This document shows, piece after piece, positions 52,879 to 60,751 of a DNA stretch of 64,000 bases (position 1 is its first letter; every line of letters starts with the position of its first letter). Source of the stretch: Sphingomonas sp. HMP9 (GTDB lineage: Bacteria; Pseudomonadota; Alphaproteobacteria; Sphingomonadales; Sphingomonadaceae); assembly GCF_013374115.1 (NCBI RefSeq), contig NZ_AP022673.1, positions 248,001 through 312,000 of the forward strand, in the 5' to 3' direction. The translations under genes were made by a program, and so were the position numbers. The notes beneath the pieces are model-generated. The model did not search any database. It had not been told where the DNA came from and worked only from the letters and a program-made list of their open reading frames with translations.

Positions 52879-53367
52879 TTACTGGCCTGCGCGCTCGTCG
52901 ATTGTCTTCGTCGCGGCCGCCACGGCGCGCTCAGCAGCGGCGACGACCATCGGTGACGCGGGCAGCACTGCGAGGCCGGCCTGCGACTGCATGAGTGCTT
53001 GGCGGTGGAAGCCGATAAGCGCGCCCTCTATCCGCCCCAGCCGATCCTCACACCGCTTGTGGTCCTCGGCGAGCCGGGTCAGTGTTGCCGAGTGCTCGCC
53101 CCGGATCGCTGCGAGATCGGTCGCATGCTTCGCCTCCATGGTTGTGACCGCGCTTTGAAGCGTGGTGATCAGCGCGCCGTAGCCGTCTCGGTCGTCCTTG
53201 TTTTCCAGCATCCGGAGGCGCCGGTTCTCGAAATGCTGGCGCATGATCCAGGCGAAGGCCAAGCCGAAGGTCCCCCAGGTCGGCAATGAGCCTGGTTGGA
53301 AGGAGCCGATCAGCGATAGAAAGCCGGCCATTACCGGTTCCGATCGTTGAGATGTGTCGTGCGTCAT
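52879..53367 (-). CDS. Phage lysis-region coiled-coil protein
   Basis: About 162 residues: a hydrophobic N-terminal segment (GSLPTWGTFGLAFAWIM), then a long helical, probably coiled-coil region (RLRMLENKDDRDGY...ITTLQSAVTTMEAKHATDLAAIRGEHSATLTRLAEDHKRCEDRLGRIEG). This resembles inner-membrane spanins or other small structural proteins placed before lysis genes. The start may be ATG 53367 or ATG 53331. It is 37 bases upstream of the endolysin on the same strand. Confidence 0.55.
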   Translation of the reverse strand: MTHDTSQRSEPVMAGFLSLIGSFQPGSLPTWGTFGLAFAWIMRQHFENRRLRMLENKDDRDGYGALITTLQSAVTTMEAKHATDLAAIRGEHSATLTRLAEDHKRCEDRLGRIEGALIGFHRQALMQSQAGLAVLPASPMVVAAAERAVAAATKTIDERAGQ

Positions 53368-53681
53368 CCTTTCCCGCGACCGCATGGGTCACGATGCTGT
53401 TGGCGTTCGTGGTGAAGGTGCTCCGGTTGGGAAGTGCTGGCGCTAGCCCAGCAGCGGGTTGTCAGCCCCCCCGCCAATAACGCCGGTGACTAGGAGGGTG
53501 GTCAGCATGGGGCGAGGGTAGCGCGGCGGGCAGCTGGTTGATTACCGCCGTCATGCTCCGCCATGTTGCAGATGCTGATCTGGTCGGCCATAACCGCCCA
53601 ATAGGCAGGTTTGTGAGCATTTGGATCAGGGCATCAAAGTCCTGTTGAGCGAATGCTAGATCACAACGAAGGAAATTCGAC
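53368..53681. other. Intergenic region between phage gene and FkbM gene
   Basis: About 310 bases between divergent genes. A 21-codon frame on the minus strand (53443-53508, MLTTLLVTGVIGGGADNPLLG) is seen but lacks a ribosome binding site, so I do not call it. It must hold the promoters of both neighbours. Confidence 0.45.
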
Positions 53682-54458
53682 ATGCTGCCGAAGCCATTTA
53701 GACGGGCTATCTTCCTGACAAAGAAGGCAACCAAGGGAACTATCGGCAGAACACTTCCCACCGCGACCCTGAAAAAATGGCGTTTTTTGTACGCCAGCTT
53801 TCAGGCTAAACTCGGGAGGGATTATTTCCCGAGCAACGATGGCCTCGACAGGAAGCTTCTCCAGTATATCGGGGGTATAAAGAACGGCGTTTTCATAGAG
53901 GCCGGGGCCAACGACGGGCTGTCCCAGTCGAACACATGGCACCTCGAAAAACGGCTCGGATGGACGGGCTTGCTGGTCGAGCCAACTCCACACATCGCCA
54001 AAATGTGCAAGGCCTTCAGAGGCCGGTCCACCGTCGAGAACTGCGCTCTCGGTAGTTTCGAACAGGACGGCGACGAGCTGGAACTGCATTACGGTGGGCT
54101 TATGACCGTCGCGGACGGGGCGGACACATCCCATATGTTCGGTGGCAGTGCCGAGACGCATGCCAAGTCCGGCGCCTCCTGGACCGGCGACAAGCCCTAC
54201 CGGTTCAAGAGCCAGATGAACTCGTTAACCGGGCTTCTGCTGAAGAACGGGATCAAACGCGCCGACCTCCTCTCACTCGATGTCGAGGGGTTCGAGGTTC
54301 AGGCCCTCCAAGGACTGGATGTGTCTCGAACGCCGGTCACCTACATTCTTGTCGAGACGTCCAACCTTGCTGCCGTCCGACTGGTCCTTGACCCAGATTA
54401 CGATTATGTCACCAACCTGTCGCGGCACGATTACCTGTTCAAGCTGAAGGTAGCTTAA
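53682..54458 (+). CDS. FkbM-family methyltransferase
   Basis: A 258-residue SAM-dependent methyltransferase. Motif I is NGVFIEAGANDGLSQSNTWHLEKRLGWTGLLVEP, and a later segment RADLLSLDVEGFEVQALQGLD is the FkbM hallmark (DVEGxExxxL). FkbM enzymes methylate hydroxyls, often on sugars of surface glycans. AAGGAA stands before the ATG. The gene runs opposite to the phage genes on both sides, as phage-borne 'moron' genes often do. It may modify host surface polysaccharide together with the adjacent Wzy-like protein. Confidence 0.85.
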   Translation: MLPKPFRRAIFLTKKATKGTIGRTLPTATLKKWRFLYASFQAKLGRDYFPSNDGLDRKLLQYIGGIKNGVFIEAGANDGLSQSNTWHLEKRLGWTGLLVEPTPHIAKMCKAFRGRSTVENCALGSFEQDGDELELHYGGLMTVADGADTSHMFGGSAETHAKSGASWTGDKPYRFKSQMNSLTGLLLKNGIKRADLLSLDVEGFEVQALQGLDVSRTPVTYILVETSNLAAVRLVLDPDYDYVTNLSRHDYLFKLKVA

Positions 54459-54466
54459 GAACGTTA

Positions 54467-54550
54467 CTAGATCAGCGCCACGGATCGTGCATAATAGAGC
54501 AGATCATAGGCTTTCGCGTTCATCTGCGCGGCCGACTTAGCGGTGGCCCA
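54467..54550 (-). pseudogene. C-terminal remnant of a phage tail-type protein (copy 1)
   Basis: A frame of 27 codons ending in TAG reads WATAKSAAQMNAKAYDLL then YYARSVALI. It resembles the segment NWSSALTEGQISSRAYDMLDYARSSSLI of the larger remnant at 55962-56522 (AYD-L--YARS--LI shared), on the same strand. The two related ends flank the wzy-like gene. Confidence 0.6.
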
Positions 54551-54551
54551 G

Positions 54552-55796
54552 TTATGGTTCCGGCTCTGACTGCTCTCTTACCTTCCTCGGGATCGCGCTC
54601 CCAATTCCGACGAGATAGCCCAGTAAACTTGCGGTCTTGATGGACAGCGACGCTCCCCCGAACACCAGCGAGATTGCCAAGTACACCGCAATCATCACGA
54701 AAATTGCGACGTTCGAACCCCTCCGGCGCGTGAATGCTCCAGTGTAAAGCCAAAAACCGACTAGCATTCCCAAAGGGCCGAGGCAGCGCAGCATGTATAG
54801 GATGCCGCTGTCTCCTGCGAGATCTGGCGGTACCTTGCCAATCATAGTGGCTCCCAACCCAGTCGCTCCAAGAGTCTGAAACGTGATGCCTAACCGGAAA
54901 AAGGTGTCGCTGAACAACGCAGATGCGGCGCCGAAGTAGATGGCGGAAACCGCCGCGATTGCTACGGGAAGGGTCAACCATAGCACGATTGCCGGTAGGC
55001 GCGGACGCAACGTGAGAAGTACAACGCTGACCAATATTAGGACCGTGGAAATCCGAGAGTCAGACGCCAGCGCCAAGCATAGACAGGTTACTATGCCTAA
55101 GATGCGCACCAAGAACGAGCCGCGGTGCATGCCCGCGTAGTAGATAGACATCAGAACCGAGAAATAGCCGAGGGACAACGGCTCTAGAAACGCGCCAGAC
55201 ACGCGATGCTCTGTAAAGGAGAACTGTGACCCGCCCGCCCGATATGCGCCGGTGTAAAATCCGTCGTCGGATGACGCACTGGCTTTCTGGTTCGCAACCC
55301 ACTCGCGAGTCGCTGAAAAGTATCCCGCTGGATCGAACAGGCTTACATAAACTGAAGGCCGCACCGCTTCTAAGAGCGCGGTGATGACAACGAATACGAG
55401 CAGGAAGCTCATCCATTTAGGGCGCACCGTCGCTGCCGACATTCCCAAGCCGATATAGATTGGGATCAAAAGGCTATCGTAGATCGACTTTAGGTTGAAG
55501 GGGTTAAAGACGTTTGTCACTATCGCTGACAGGAGGATAAAGCCCAGCGCAAACAGCGCCATCGGCCGAAATTTCGTTAGCGACATCAAGAATGCCGGCA
55601 GGGCTAACGCTGTGACCACCGCCTGCACCGCAATGACGGAATTCGTTGAGGCAGGAACACCACGCGCTCGCAGGAACGCAAGTATCAGATTTACGAACAT
55701 TGAGACAAAGAGCAGCCCGAAGCAGAGGAACGGTCTCACCCCTCCACCGTCAGCAGCGATCAAACGGCTCTTTTTTCTCTTCACGGCCATGGCCAT
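54552..55796 (-). CDS. Wzy-like polysaccharide polymerase / O-antigen ligase-like membrane protein
   Basis: A 414-residue polytopic membrane protein with about ten to twelve hydrophobic helices and a large loop around residues 155-205 (FDPAGYFSATREWVANQKASASSDDGFYTGAYRAGGSQFSF). The pattern of many helices plus one long periplasmic loop with Arg residues (REW, YRAGG, EHRVSG) is typical of Wzy polymerases and WaaL-type ligases, which share no simple motif. Base composition is visibly less GC-rich than neighbouring core genes, a sign of transfer. It lies between two phage tail remnants beside lysis genes, so a prophage-borne seroconversion role (altered O-antigen or capsule linkage) is likely. 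Confidence 0.7.
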   Translation of the reverse strand: MAMAVKRKKSRLIAADGGGVRPFLCFGLLFVSMFVNLILAFLRARGVPASTNSVIAVQAVVTALALPAFLMSLTKFRPMALFALGFILLSAIVTNVFNPFNLKSIYDSLLIPIYIGLGMSAATVRPKWMSFLLVFVVITALLEAVRPSVYVSLFDPAGYFSATREWVANQKASASSDDGFYTGAYRAGGSQFSFTEHRVSGAFLEPLSLGYFSVLMSIYYAGMHRGSFLVRILGIVTCLCLALASDSRISTVLILVSVVLLTLRPRLPAIVLWLTLPVAIAAVSAIYFGAASALFSDTFFRLGITFQTLGATGLGATMIGKVPPDLAGDSGILYMLRCLGPLGMLVGFWLYTGAFTRRRGSNVAIFVMIAVYLAISLVFGGASLSIKTASLLGYLVGIGSAIPRKVREQSEPEP

Positions 55797-55961
55797 GCTA
55801 CCCCAACACCTGTCACTGCCATTACGGCCTTGGTGAAAAATCGGCAGTCGGTCTAGCCCTCATGGTTGAAAGGAGTTAACTCTCCCTCGTGTCAACGTTG
55901 CTCCTGTCCATCTTCCATGCTCCGCTAGAAGCCTGCGTTTGTACCGCCGAGAGCTAGCCCG

Positions 55962-56522
55962 TTAACGAGAGTGGGCAAAAGCTGGGCCTGGTACAGATCC
56001 TGCGGAGAGCGGGCTAAGTACGACCAGACCGAGTGCGCTGAGTGCGTCGACGCGCGGATATGGTGACGTTTCGGCCGTAGACGATATCAGGGACGAGCTT
56101 CGCGCATAGTCGAGCATGTCGTAAGCGCGGCTAGAGATCTGCCCCTCGGTCAAGGCGCTCGACCAATTCACAAAACTGGCAATCTCGTTCGATCCGTAGG
56201 TGCCGCCAATATCCACATGCACGCTGCCGAGCGTGCGCTTGCGTTGCGGGTTCGCTACCGTCTTCGTGCCTGAAACGCCGGAACGCGTTATTTTCGTCGT
56301 CGCTCCATCTGGTCCGAAAACCGTGACCAGTCGCGACGAGGCGCCTTGCGATACAACGATCACGCCGAACGTACCCGGCACCCAACTGGCAGGGAGCGGA
56401 CAGAATACCGTCCCACCGGATGCGGTCAGGTGCCTGATGTAATCGGTGCCGCCGTTGACCGACCATTGCAGCAGATCGCCGCCTACAGCAGTGCCACGGC
56501 CGTTTTGAGGGTCCCCCGGTTT
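55962..56522 (-). pseudogene. Phage tail/fibre-type protein remnant (copy 2), fused to IS3 OrfA
   Basis: From about codon 80 of the chimeric frame, the sequence LLQWSVNGGTDYIRHLTASGGTVFCPLPASWVPGTFGVIVVSQG...GSVHVDIGGTYGSNEIASFVNWSSALTEGQISSRAYDML resembles a LamG/tail-structural beta-rich domain. The C-terminal 40 residues run past the point where the sister remnant stops. The 5' part is missing and replaced by an IS3 OrfA fragment. It is a broken structural gene. Confidence 0.65.
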
Positions 56523-56774
56523 CTCATCCTCGAGCTGCTTCAGGCGCCTCAGCTCGCCAACCCCGAGACCGCCGTACACCTTCTTCCAGCGGTAGAACGT
56601 CTGCTCCGCGATCCCCATCCGCCGGATGACTTCGGCCACCGGCGTGCCGGTTTCCGCCTGCTTCAGCGCGAAGGCAATCTGCTCGTCCGTGTACCTGGAT
56701 ATCTTCATTTCCAGCTCCTTGCCCGAAGGCTTCTGAAGGCCGGAAAACTCTCGCTCAAAATGGACTAAAAAACA
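56523..56774 (-). mobile_element. IS3-family insertion sequence fragment (left end and 5' part of orfA)
   Basis: The first 62 residues of the frame starting at 56708 (MKISRYTDEQIAFALKQAE then TGTPVAEVIRRMGIAEQTFYRWKKVYGGLGVGELRRLKQLEDE) are the helix-turn-helix and start of an IS3-family OrfA. A GGAGC ribosome binding site precedes it. The left end probably begins with TG at 56774-56773 (TGTTTTTTAGTCCA on this strand). orfB and the right end are absent; a deletion joins the element to tail sequence. Confidence 0.75.
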
Positions 56775-57714
56775 GGGGGGGCGTCAGACCGCGCACATCG
56801 TCTTCGACAAGTGGACTTTGCTCGACATCAACCGCGCGCTCGCCGCGGCGGCACTGCGCCGCCGCTTCGACCTGGACGATCTCCTGCTGTTCGAGACGAC
56901 CTTGGCGACGCATACCCCACCCGCGAGCTTCAGCCAGGCGATGGCAGCCGCGCGCCGACAGCTCGACGAGGGTGCCGAAGCGAGGTTCGAGATGGCGGTC
57001 GACGTCCGTCGAGCCCGCATGCAGCGGGTCAGGCCCCTCGCGGTAACGGTCGGCGGAGTCGACCCGCACGAGGGTGAACCGGTCCGTGTTACGGAGGCGT
57101 TGGAGGCGGCTCCGGCTCTTCCCGCTTTCGATGTGGAGATCGCTCAGAGTGCGGACACGCCCGGTGATCGCATCCGGCAGTGGCAGCGCAAGCTCCTCAA
57201 CCTGACGACGAGCAATCGGCTGCTGCACGTACCGGACAGCGCCAAGGTGTTGAAGCTGATGTGTCCGGACCCCGGCGCTCTCGAGGATCTCCTCGCCTCG
57301 GGCCGGAAGGTCCGGGTGGTGCCGATGCCCGACTTGGAGACGGGCGGGCGGGACGCACGGCTGTTCGAGCAGCAGACGCAGACGAACTTGCGCGAGGAAG
57401 TGGCCAAAGCCGCCCTCGCACGCGGCGAGGCGCTATCGCTGCTCGGGAAGGACAAGCTCGACGCTCTGCTCATCGAACTGTTCCGCAAGACGGACTCGCT
57501 GCAGGACTGGTTCTTGATGGCGCAGACCCGAGGGACGGCCGCACTCGAACAGTTCATCCTGGACTCGATGCTTGCGGAGGAGGGAAAAGTGAAGGCCGCA
57601 GGCCTCTCCGCCGGCGGGCGCCGTCCGTTGCGTTACTGGCGTCCCCCCGGCACGATCGGTCGGGAAGCATCGGACGGTTTCGACACTAGTGACGGTGTCG
57701 GCGACGACGAGTGA
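56775..57714 (+). pseudogene. Truncated DUF4011-type helicase gene (Hhe-like)
   Basis: An open frame runs from the IS edge to a stop at 57714 (about 312 codons). It contains RIRQWQRKLLNLTTSNRLLHV, the start of a DUF4011 domain as found at the N-terminus of the large Hhe-type helicase-nuclease proteins, and more family-like sequence up to DALLIELFRKT. The rest of such proteins (AAA helicase motifs, Vsr-like nuclease, DUF3320) is missing. The 3' end after about residue 255 (GGRRPLRYWRPPG...) is unrelated. Any TTG near 56818 is an internal codon. It is a defence-gene relic broken on both sides. Confidence 0.6.
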
Positions 57715-58112
57715 AAGCACCGCCTCGGGTGACGGGAGATGGAACGGCGCCTTGTAGGTGCGGCAGCGCAGGGGGCCCGGATAAATCAGCATGGCCCTTA
57801 GCATCGGCGCGAGCCCGAGGATCACCAAGGACACGGTGCGCCGCCGGCAGATGCGAATCCGTTGGCGGCGCAGGCAAACGCATGTTGTTAGCTGACTTTC
57901 CGCGAGGAAAAGAATGGTCGGTATCGGCTGCATCCAGTGGATACCAGTGGGCATGTCATCTACGCCGGTGGCACGGGGCCGTCCGGTCGCTCATAGCGTG
58001 ACTAGGTCCGGCCGAGGCTATCGCTTTCGGGATGCCGCAACAAGATTAGGCCGCGCATGCTGCGCCGGTTGGCGCAGAGCCCCTCGTCCCCTTTTTCACT
58101 CAGGAGATACAG
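57715..58112. other. 398-base region without a recognisable gene
   Basis: Contains reading frames on both strands but none with family resemblance. Arg/Pro-rich translations on the minus strand suggest decayed sequence. The last 20 bases hold the promoter-proximal ribosome binding site of the next gene. Confidence 0.5.
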
Positions 58113-58676
58113 ATGGCAGATGCGTTCACATGGTCCACGGCTCTTCCGGTGATCTTCGGTTCGTCGGTGGTGAGTGCGTTGGTGACGCAGTTCGTCACGT
58201 CCTTTCGCGAACGCCGCTCGGCGAAGGGGGAAGTTGCCTATCTGGCTCTGCGGCTAGCTGCGAAATTCGAACGGTTCGCCGAAGACGCTGCAGGCGTGGT
58301 CGGTGACATCAAGGACTTCGCAGCGGGTGCAGAGGAGGGAGTGAACACGGAACTTCCCCAGATGCAGGCGCTACCCGATGAGAAGGAGCGTTGGCGGGAT
58401 CTTGATGTCGCTCTCACCTCGAGGGTCCTGGCCTTCGACGAATACCGTCGGTCTCGGCAGGGTAGCATCGACCAGACCTGGCGGTACGGCGGCGACACCG
58501 AGGCGATCGATACCGCTCATGCCTATGCGATACTTCTCGGACTCAAAGCACTGAAGCTTTCAGGAGATCTCCGGTCGGCCTACGAACTGCCGCCGTTCGA
58601 TACCCCATCGTTATGGCCAAAATTCCTGACCTCGCAGTTCGACGATCTGCCAGACCCATGGAAGACCGAGGCGTGA
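58113..58676 (+). CDS. Membrane-anchored protein of unknown function
   Basis: A 187-residue protein with an excellent ribosome binding site (AGGAGATACAG before ATG). The N-terminus has a hydrophobic segment (STALPVIFGSSVVSALVTQFVTS), then a soluble helical part (KGEVAYLALRLAAKFERFAEDAAGVVGDIKDF, ...IDTAHAYAILLGLKALKLSGDLRSAY) and a C-terminal SLWPKFLTSQFDDLPDPW. I do not recognise a family. It converges on the RelA/SpoT-like gene and lies beside a broken defence gene, so a link to a defence system is possible, but no partner or motif shows this. Confidence 0.7.
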   Translation: MADAFTWSTALPVIFGSSVVSALVTQFVTSFRERRSAKGEVAYLALRLAAKFERFAEDAAGVVGDIKDFAAGAEEGVNTELPQMQALPDEKERWRDLDVALTSRVLAFDEYRRSRQGSIDQTWRYGGDTEAIDTAHAYAILLGLKALKLSGDLRSAYELPPFDTPSLWPKFLTSQFDDLPDPWKTEA

Positions 58677-58910
58677 GGTGATCATACTTCTGACGTCCGC
58701 GCCGAAGTCGTACGTGCGGGATACGCCTCCGTTGGTAGGCCCGGATCAAGATTGGGCGGTAGAGGCGGGGTCGCCACGCCGTGAAGCGTTTCTCCCGCTG
58801 AACTTCCGGACATATAGGACAAGTGCGTTGACGGGGCGTGTAAAGTAGCAGGCGGCGGCTGCAATCCCCATCGTACCGGGACCGCAGCGCCATTGGCAGA
58901 TCGGTAGGGT

Positions 58911-60017
58911 TCAGGCCGATCCACCGGCCTCCGACTGCCGCCAGGCGTCGAACGATTCGCGCGCTTTGTTCGTCAGCATTCCAGAGAACGCCTCCGGGTT
59001 TGCGGCGTATAGCGCGTGCCGCATGACGGTGAATGCATTGAAGCGGTCGCCCCTGCCGGTATCCAGGAAGTGAGTACGGTATCTCCTCACCACGACGATG
59101 GTGGTCAGGAGATACCGATTGAACTTGCCACGGCTGATTCTGGGTTCCCGTTCGACAACTTCTGCCGTGAATCCATCGACCTGCTTCGGTTCGAACTCCT
59201 CGTCCGGAAAGAAGTGCCGAGCGATCCTGAGTAGCTTGAACGCGTCCAAGGGAGCGTACTGACGCCGAGCGACCTCATCAGTCTCGCTTTCCTCCTTCGG
59301 CGCGGGCTGGCCCGGGGTATCCCCAAGCGCGTCGGCGGCGGGCTCAGGCTCCGCGCGAGCCTTCTCCAACTGACGATCGGTCTCGTCACGGACCTGCCGG
59401 AACTCCCGATCGGCGAGTTCGAACAAGGCGGCGAGGGTGTTGATGCGCCGCCGCAGGGAAGGCGGGATAGAACGCTTGTATTTGATCTTGTGATCAAGAG
59501 TGCTCCATGAATCCTGCACGATTGTACGGATCTGCAACTCGAACCGGTAGGGGGCGAAGAGCTCGTACTCGGGCATCTGGGCCCGGTCCGGCTTGAGTTG
59601 CAGGTCGAGATGCAGGCCCATGTAACCGAACGCGTTCTCCGTACCCTCAATCTCGGCGGTCTTGTCGGTTATCTCGATCACTTGAAAATGAGGCCGGATG
59701 AGTTCGCCGACGGTCTCGATCTCGTCCTCGTACAGGCAGACCAGCCGTAGACCGATGAGGTCGGTTATGTGGTCCTTGATCTCGTAGGGCACGCCTTCCC
59801 GTTCCAACGGTCCTTGGTACTTCCGCATGAACTTCTTGATCGACTCCTCGCGGTCCTTGATCCGTCCGGTGGCTGCGGCAACCGTGATGTCGGCGTGTGC
59901 CAGGAGGGAGCTCAGTAGAGTGAGGAAGGCGACCTTCGCCTGTTCCAGACGCTGCGCGTGTTCATCGTAGTAGTTACGAAACGAGGCCTTCTCGGTCTCG
60001 AAATCCAACGTCGGCAT
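58911..60017 (-). CDS. Stand-alone RelA/SpoT-type nucleotide synthetase with C-terminal extension
   Basis: A 368-residue protein. Residues 10-215 are a RelA/SpoT synthetase domain: GRIKDREESIKKFMRKY (G-loop region), ITDLIGLRLVCLYEDEIETV, FELQIRTIVQDSWSTLDHKIKYK. The segment normally GYRSLH reads FGYMGLHLDLQL. There is no HD hydrolase and no TGS/ACT, so it is not the housekeeping Rel enzyme. A charged linker (ARAEPEPAADALGD...) leads to a C-terminal domain (about 265-365) with a long helix and LTTIVVVRRYRTHFLDTG. The layout resembles toxic small alarmone synthetases and CapRel-type fused toxin-antitoxins of phage defence. GGAGAGG stands before the ATG. Confidence 0.8.
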   Translation of the reverse strand: MPTLDFETEKASFRNYYDEHAQRLEQAKVAFLTLLSSLLAHADITVAAATGRIKDREESIKKFMRKYQGPLEREGVPYEIKDHITDLIGLRLVCLYEDEIETVGELIRPHFQVIEITDKTAEIEGTENAFGYMGLHLDLQLKPDRAQMPEYELFAPYRFELQIRTIVQDSWSTLDHKIKYKRSIPPSLRRRINTLAALFELADREFRQVRDETDRQLEKARAEPEPAADALGDTPGQPAPKEESETDEVARRQYAPLDAFKLLRIARHFFPDEEFEPKQVDGFTAEVVEREPRISRGKFNRYLLTTIVVVRRYRTHFLDTGRGDRFNAFTVMRHALYAANPEAFSGMLTNKARESFDAWRQSEAGGSA

Positions 60018-60060
60018 GTCAATAACCTCTCCGGAGCATCAAAGCCGGGGAAGCGCCGAG

Positions 60061-60237
60061 ATGGAAGCTGTTTTACCCAACGCGTCGATCATTCACGTCT
60101 TCACGAGCGATTGGACCGCTGTGGACGGGCTGTCGTTCGATCGTGCTGCCGAATGCTATTTTGCGACGGGGCCGGATTTGCACGTTGACGGCGGATATCT
60201 TTACGGATCGAGGAACCGCCACCGATACCAGGCCTGA
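60061..60237 (+). CDS. Possible small protein, unsupported family
   Basis: A 58-codon frame divergent from the RelA/SpoT-like gene, starting ATG with GGGGAAG-like sequence upstream. The peptide MEAVLPNASIIHVFTSDWTA... has no recognisable domain. If real it could be the antitoxin or a small partner of the synthetase, but short frames like this arise by chance; treat as doubtful. Confidence 0.25.
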   Translation: MEAVLPNASIIHVFTSDWTAVDGLSFDRAAECYFATGPDLHVDGGYLYGSRNRHRYQA

Positions 60238-60539
60238 CGTCCTCGTCTGGTTTCGAAGCAGATGACTTCAATCTGGCGCGATGAGCGACGGTTCAGTTGG
60301 CGGCGTTCGACTCCGTCAATGCTGACCAGCGGCGAGCCCCGAAACGCTACGATGCGACTCAAGCGATCGCCGGTCCTGCACGACCTTGCGGGTTCGACCA
60401 AGTTCGACCTCGCTTCCTGAGCATCACCGCATGGTGAGGTCACACCGGCCGCTCTGTCACGTGCCTATTTCAACAACTGAAAGCTGCAATAAGGTTGCAA
60501 AAGGGCAGGGTTAGCTAGCGCCCACAACAAGACGGGGAA
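60238..60539. other. Intergenic region next to tRNA-Ile
   Basis: About 300 bases without a supported gene. A frame on the minus strand (60201-60443, GTG start) has no ribosome binding site. No integrase gene, which would normally lie here, is visible. Confidence 0.5.
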
Positions 60540-60551
60540 TTGGTGGGCCCG
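60540..60551. other. Candidate attachment-site repeat (right end of island)
   Basis: TTGGTGGGCCCG, one base plus the 3' end of tRNA-Ile(CAT) as read on the plus strand, identical to 51639-51650. The tRNA remains complete, as expected when an element integrates at a tRNA 3' end and restores it. Confidence 0.6.
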
Positions 60552-60616
60552 GCAGGAATCGAACCCGCAACCTAGCCGTTATGAGCGGCCAGCTCTAACC
60601 GTTGAGCTACAGGCCC
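60541..60616 (-). tRNA. tRNA-Ile (anticodon CAT, lysidine type)
   Basis: A 76-base cloverleaf on the minus strand: acceptor stem GGGCCTG/CGGGCCC with A73 and encoded CCA. The anticodon loop is CTCATAA (CAT) and the T-arm GGGTTCGATTCC. The CTCATAA loop and the stem sequence match the minor tRNA-Ile whose C34 is changed to lysidine, and not initiator or elongator tRNA-Met. Its 3' end faces the island. Confidence 0.9.
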
Positions 60617-60671
60617 CACCGTCGCCTGCGTTAGCGCAAGCGATCATCCCGCAAAAGAGCGCAAAGCAAAA

Positions 60672-60709
60672 CGACAAAGAAAAAGGGCGCTCCCGAAGGA
60701 ACGCCCTTT
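60672..60709 (-). terminator. Rho-independent terminator of the lipoprotein gene
   Basis: On the minus strand a 12-bp stem AAAGGGCGTTCC/GGAGCGCCCTTT (one T-G pair) with a TTCG loop is followed by TTCTTTGTCGTTT. It lies 43 bases after the stop of the small lipoprotein gene. Confidence 0.9.
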
Positions 60710-60751
60710 CCGACACCAATACTCTATCGAGCGCGAACGCCCGACAGGGTC

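Noticed and set aside
53443..53508. 21-residue frame MLTTLLVTGVIGGGADNPLLG
   Set aside because: Too short and without ribosome binding site to call a gene, although it lies next to phage genes.
56818..57714. Independent full-length gene starting at TTG 56818
   Set aside because: The frame is open upstream to the IS edge and has a family-like internal domain but no start signal; better seen as a truncated gene.
58911..60017. Housekeeping RelA/SpoT (Rel) enzyme
   Set aside because: No HD hydrolase, TGS or ACT domains; too short; located in an accessory island.
60201..60443. 80-codon frame on the minus strand near tRNA-Ile
   Set aside because: GTG start without ribosome binding site, basic composition, no family resemblance, overlaps another weak frame.
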